6,941 bases of DNA from positions 628,315 to 635,255 of the forward strand of contig CM001047.1 of assembly GCA_000183865.1 (NCBI GenBank). Direction: 5' to 3'. This document shows, piece after piece, positions 4,652 through 6,941 of this stretch (position 1 is its first letter; each line of letters begins with the position of its first letter). Origin of the DNA: Listeria marthii FSL S4-120. GTDB lineage: Bacteria > Bacillota > Bacilli > Lactobacillales > Listeriaceae. The notes beneath the pieces were generated by a model, which did not search any database, was not told the origin of the DNA, and saw only the letters and a list, made by a program, of their open reading frames with translations. The translations under genes were made by a program, and so were the position numbers.

Positions 4652-6465
4652 GTGGTCCAGGTCCCGGTGGTGGAATGAGAATGCAAACAACCGCCAAACC
4701 AAAGAACTTTAAACAAACACTATTTCGACTTCTTGGCTATATGAAACCTCGTTCTGTCGCAATCATTGTCGTATTTATCTTTGCGATTTTATCCACGATT
4801 TTCAATATTTTCAGCCCGAAAGAACTCGGGAAAGCAACAACCGAAATTTTTAAAGGTGTTATGAGCCAAGATGGAATTAATAACGATAAGATTTTCAATA
4901 TATTAATGATTGTTTTAGTCTTATATCTTGGTAGTTCCTTATTTAGCTTCATTCAGCAATACGTGATGTCGAGTGTTGCGCAACGCACCGTTTATGATAT
5001 GCGGAAAGATTTAAAGGCGAAAATGGCCCGACTTCCGCTGAAATATTATGATACGCGCTCAAATGGTGATATTCTTAGTCGTTCTGTTAATGACATGGAT
5101 AATATCGCGAACACGCTGCAACAATCACTAACGCAAGCCATTACCGCGATTGTTCAAATGATCGGTGTATTAATCATGATGCTGACAATCAGCTGGCAAA
5201 TGACGCTAATCGTGCTTGTTACTGTGCCAATTAGTATTATTTTAGTCGCAATTATTGCCGGAAGATCACAACGCTATTTCGGCGCACAACAACGTAATCT
5301 TGGTATTTTAAATGATACTGTAGAAGAAACTTACGGCGGCCAAACAATCATTAAAGCCTTTGGTCAAGAAAAGAAAACGTTAGTAAAATTTGATGAAGTA
5401 AATGAAGATTATTTCAAAGCAGCTAAAAAAGCGCAATTTATTTCCGGGATTATGATGCCGGTAATGCAATTCGTTGGTAACTTAGGTTATGTAGGTGTCT
5501 GTGTGGCCGGTGGTATTTTTGTTACTAACGGAACACTTCAAGTTGGGGATATTCAATCATTTACGCAATATGTCCAATTATTTACGCAACCAATTTCCAG
5601 CGTAGCAAACATCGCGAACATCATTCAATCCACCATTGCTTCGGCAGAACGTGTATTTGAAATGATGGATGAAGAAGAAGAAAAAGACGAAATTCCAGCA
5701 AATATTAACCAAGTTGCTGGCGAAGAACACAGCATTGTATTCGACCACGTGAAATTCGGTTACACTCCGGATAAACCACTGATGACTGACTTAAATATTC
5801 ATGTCGAAGAAGGTCAAATGGTGGCGATTGTTGGTCCAACTGGTGCTGGTAAAACAACCATTATCAACTTGCTGATGCGTTTTTATGACGTGGATGGCGG
5901 TGAGATTCGCATGAAAGGTATCGATACACGCGATATGACCAAAGATGCTGTCCGTGAAAAATTCGGAATGGTACTGCAAGATACGTGGTTATTCAACGGA
6001 ACGATTGCAGACAATATCGCATACGGTCGTGAAGGGGCAACGAAAGATGAAGTTATCGGGGCGGCAAAAGCAGCTTACGCAGATGATTTCATTCGCCGAC
6101 TTCCAAATGGCTATGATACCGTCTTGAATGAAGAAGGTTCTAACATTTCGCAAGGTCAAAAACAACTTCTAACAATTGCTCGCGCGATTTTATCAGACCC
6201 ATCTATCCTAATTTTAGATGAAGCGACTTCTAGCGTAGATACTCGGACAGAATTAAATATTCAACTTGCGATGGGGAATCTGATGGAAGGGCGCACAAGC
6301 TTTGTTATTGCCCACAGACTTTCAACCATTCGCGATGCAGACTTAATTCTCGTTATGAATCACGGTAGCGTTATCGAACAAGGAACACACCAAGAATTAC
6401 TTGACGCGAAAGGCTTCTACGCTGATCTTTACAACAGTCAGTTTACCGGAGCACAAGCAGTTTAA
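4648..6465 (+). CDS. ABC exporter half-transporter, catalytically competent partner subunit
   Basis: The 605-residue protein carries a six-helix exporter domain (about 35-330) and a nucleotide-binding domain (from about 363). Its motifs are A-loop Y372, Walker A GPTGAGKTT (396-404, K402), Q-loop Q444, Walker B ILILDE with catalytic E525, and switch H556 (IAHR). The signature is altered to ISQGQ (500-504): Gln replaces the first Gly of the usual SGGQ. This is the mirror image of the preceding subunit, so the E525/H556 site pairs with the intact FSGGQ of the partner, and ISQGQ faces the partner's degenerate site. The N-terminus is a Gly/Pro-rich tail (SGPGPGGGMRM) before the elbow helix (KNFKQTLFRLLGYMKP). 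ATG overlaps the previous stop as ATGA, and AGGAGG (4635-4640) lies 7 nt upstream, so the two subunits should be made in matched amounts. A strong terminator follows. I recall lmo0608 as the Listeria equivalent. Confidence 0.94.
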   Translation: MSGPGPGGGMRMQTTAKPKNFKQTLFRLLGYMKPRSVAIIVVFIFAILSTIFNIFSPKELGKATTEIFKGVMSQDGINNDKIFNILMIVLVLYLGSSLFSFIQQYVMSSVAQRTVYDMRKDLKAKMARLPLKYYDTRSNGDILSRSVNDMDNIANTLQQSLTQAITAIVQMIGVLIMMLTISWQMTLIVLVTVPISIILVAIIAGRSQRYFGAQQRNLGILNDTVEETYGGQTIIKAFGQEKKTLVKFDEVNEDYFKAAKKAQFISGIMMPVMQFVGNLGYVGVCVAGGIFVTNGTLQVGDIQSFTQYVQLFTQPISSVANIANIIQSTIASAERVFEMMDEEEEKDEIPANINQVAGEEHSIVFDHVKFGYTPDKPLMTDLNIHVEEGQMVAIVGPTGAGKTTIINLLMRFYDVDGGEIRMKGIDTRDMTKDAVREKFGMVLQDTWLFNGTIADNIAYGREGATKDEVIGAAKAAYADDFIRRLPNGYDTVLNEEGSNISQGQKQLLTIARAILSDPSILILDEATSSVDTRTELNIQLAMGNLMEGRTSFVIAHRLSTIRDADLILVMNHGSVIEQGTHQELLDAKGFYADLYNSQFTGAQAV

Positions 6466-6471
6466 ATTTAT

Positions 6472-6508
6472 AAAGACAATGTGGCTAGTCGCTGCATTGT
6501 CTTTTTTT
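6472..6508 (+). terminator. Rho-independent terminator of the marR-ABC operon
   Basis: AAAGACAATG (6472-6481) pairs perfectly with CATTGTCTTT (6495-6504). Two wobble and two G-C pairs extend the stem inward to a 5-nt loop (TAGTC). Seven T residues (6502-6508) follow. It starts 6 bp after the second ABC stop codon and closes the operon before the rhodanese gene. Confidence 0.9.
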
Positions 6509-6519
6509 GAGCAGAAAAT

Positions 6520-6548
6520 TTGTTTGATGGTGAATTAGGCGGTATGGT
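6520..6548 (+). promoter_or_regulatory. Promoter of the rhodanese gene, sigma-B-like or weak sigma-A
   Basis: GTTT (6522-6525), 14 nt, then CGGTAT (6540-6545) matches the Listeria/Bacillus sigma-B pattern GTTT-N13-17-GGGWAT at 9 of 10 defined positions. An overlapping sigma-A reading is TTGTTT (6520-6525, 3 of 6), 17 nt, TATGGT (6543-6548, 4 of 6). The first fits better. Either would give a leader of about 25-30 nt. Because a terminator lies upstream, a promoter is required somewhere in 6509-6567. Confidence 0.45.
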
Positions 6549-6580
6549 AAGTAAAGAAGAAATTGAAGAGGTGAAAATAG

Positions 6581-6880
6581 ATGTATCAATCGATTACGGC
6601 AAATGATTTAGAGCAAGAATTAAAAAACTCGCAGCTTAATATACTAGATGTCAGAGATGCGGATGCTTTTGTTGAGGGGCACATTCCGGATGCAATCAAT
6701 ATTCCAATCAATGAACTACCAGAAAAGCTAGCAACTCTTGATAAAGAGCAAGCTTATACGATTATTTGTTACGCGGGAGGTCGTTCTGAGCGCGCGAGTC
6801 AATTTTTAGCGGCAGAAGGCTTTGATGTAACGAATGTAATGGGCGGTATGGGCGCCTTTCACGGGACAGTTACTCAATAA
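6581..6880 (+). CDS. Single-domain rhodanese (thiosulfate/persulfide sulfurtransferase-like)
   Basis: The 99-residue protein is one complete rhodanese domain of the GlpE/PspE size class, without signal peptide or membrane helix, so cytoplasmic. It has the N-terminal LDVRDADAFVEGHIPDAINIP (residues 22-42) with the paired D23/R25 and the GHIPDAINIP box, and the active-site loop C63-Y-A-G-G-R-S69. C63 would carry the persulfide. The loop is six residues from C63 to R68, as in sulfurtransferases rather than the seven-residue Cdc25 phosphatase loop. The C-terminal GGMGAF is also typical. Start ATG 6581 has GAGGTGA (6568-6574) 6 nt upstream, an extended match to 16S RNA. It lies behind the ABC operon but is isolated by terminators on both sides. 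Acceptor and donor in the cell are unknown; sulfur relay or sulfide/cyanide detoxification are the family's usual roles. I recall lmo0609 for the Listeria equivalent. Confidence 0.92.
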   Translation: MYQSITANDLEQELKNSQLNILDVRDADAFVEGHIPDAINIPINELPEKLATLDKEQAYTIICYAGGRSERASQFLAAEGFDVTNVMGGMGAFHGTVTQ

Positions 6881-6881
6881 G

Positions 6882-6912
6882 AAAAGAAGCTACGATTAAG
6901 TAGCTTCTTTTT
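6882..6912 (+). terminator. Rho-independent terminator of the rhodanese gene
   Basis: AAAAGAAGCTAC (6882-6893) pairs fully with GTAGCTTCTTTT (6900-6911) around the 6-nt loop GATTAA, with the T-run in the descending arm and at 6912. It begins 2 bp after the stop codon. The A-run on the left arm gives the minus strand a matching T-run, so it could also stop transcription arriving from the right. Confidence 0.85.
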
Positions 6913-6941
6913 ATTTAACTATGTTTTCTTTTACGGAAAAA

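Noticed and set aside
1..6941. Mobile element, CRISPR, phage, toxin-antitoxin or riboswitch content
   Set aside because: No transposase or integrase frame, no regularly spaced repeats, no terminal inverted repeats and no leader long enough for a known riboswitch. Gene order and style are uniform core-genome type.

Overview
The window looks like chromosome of a low-GC Gram-positive bacterium. Strong AGGAGG-type ribosome sites, consensus sigma-A promoters, T-tailed hairpin terminators and A+T-rich intergenic DNA all point to Bacillota. Gene order and protein content match, from memory and not from any search, the lmo0603-lmo0609 neighbourhood of Listeria monocytogenes and close relatives. No mobile element, CRISPR array, tRNA or rRNA gene is visible, and every main reading frame is intact.

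Layout. The left third is on the minus strand. Reading away from the central control region it holds a MATE-family multidrug/cation antiporter (2290 to 950, GTG start) closed by a hairpin terminator (947-913). A small DUF4870/YvlA-like membrane protein (803-459) follows with its own promoter and an inverted repeat over the -35. Last is a small four-helix membrane protein of unknown function (406-20) with its own extended -10 promoter. The centre (2291-2457) is a divergent regulatory region. On the plus strand a MarR-family repressor (2458-2919) is followed 7 bp later by two half-size ABC exporter genes (2927-4651 and 4648-6465, overlapping by 4 nt) and a strong terminator (6472-6508). A single-domain rhodanese (6581-6880) then stands as a separate unit with its own promoter, possibly sigma-B type, and its own terminator (6882-6912).

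How it works together. The MarR gene has a perfect sigma-A promoter (TTGACA-N16-TATAAT). A 23-bp inverted repeat with 9-bp perfect arms covers its -10 and probable start point, which strongly suggests autoregulation of the marR-ABC-ABC operon. The two ABC proteins carry complementary departures from the ATPase consensus: Walker-B Glu to Asp and switch His to Gln in the first, and an altered ISQGQ signature in the second. They therefore should form one obligate heterodimer with one catalytic and one degenerate ATP site, as in BmrCD, LmrCD and TM287/288. With the divergent MATE pump this is an efflux locus of two mechanistically different pumps around one local regulator. Whether the regulator also controls the MATE gene is not clear: the MATE side carries a different signal, two perfect 10-bp direct repeats 20 bp apart.

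I see no wholly new type of system. The points most worth checking are the operator architecture of the divergent region, the asymmetric ABC pair, and the possible stress promoter of the rhodanese gene.
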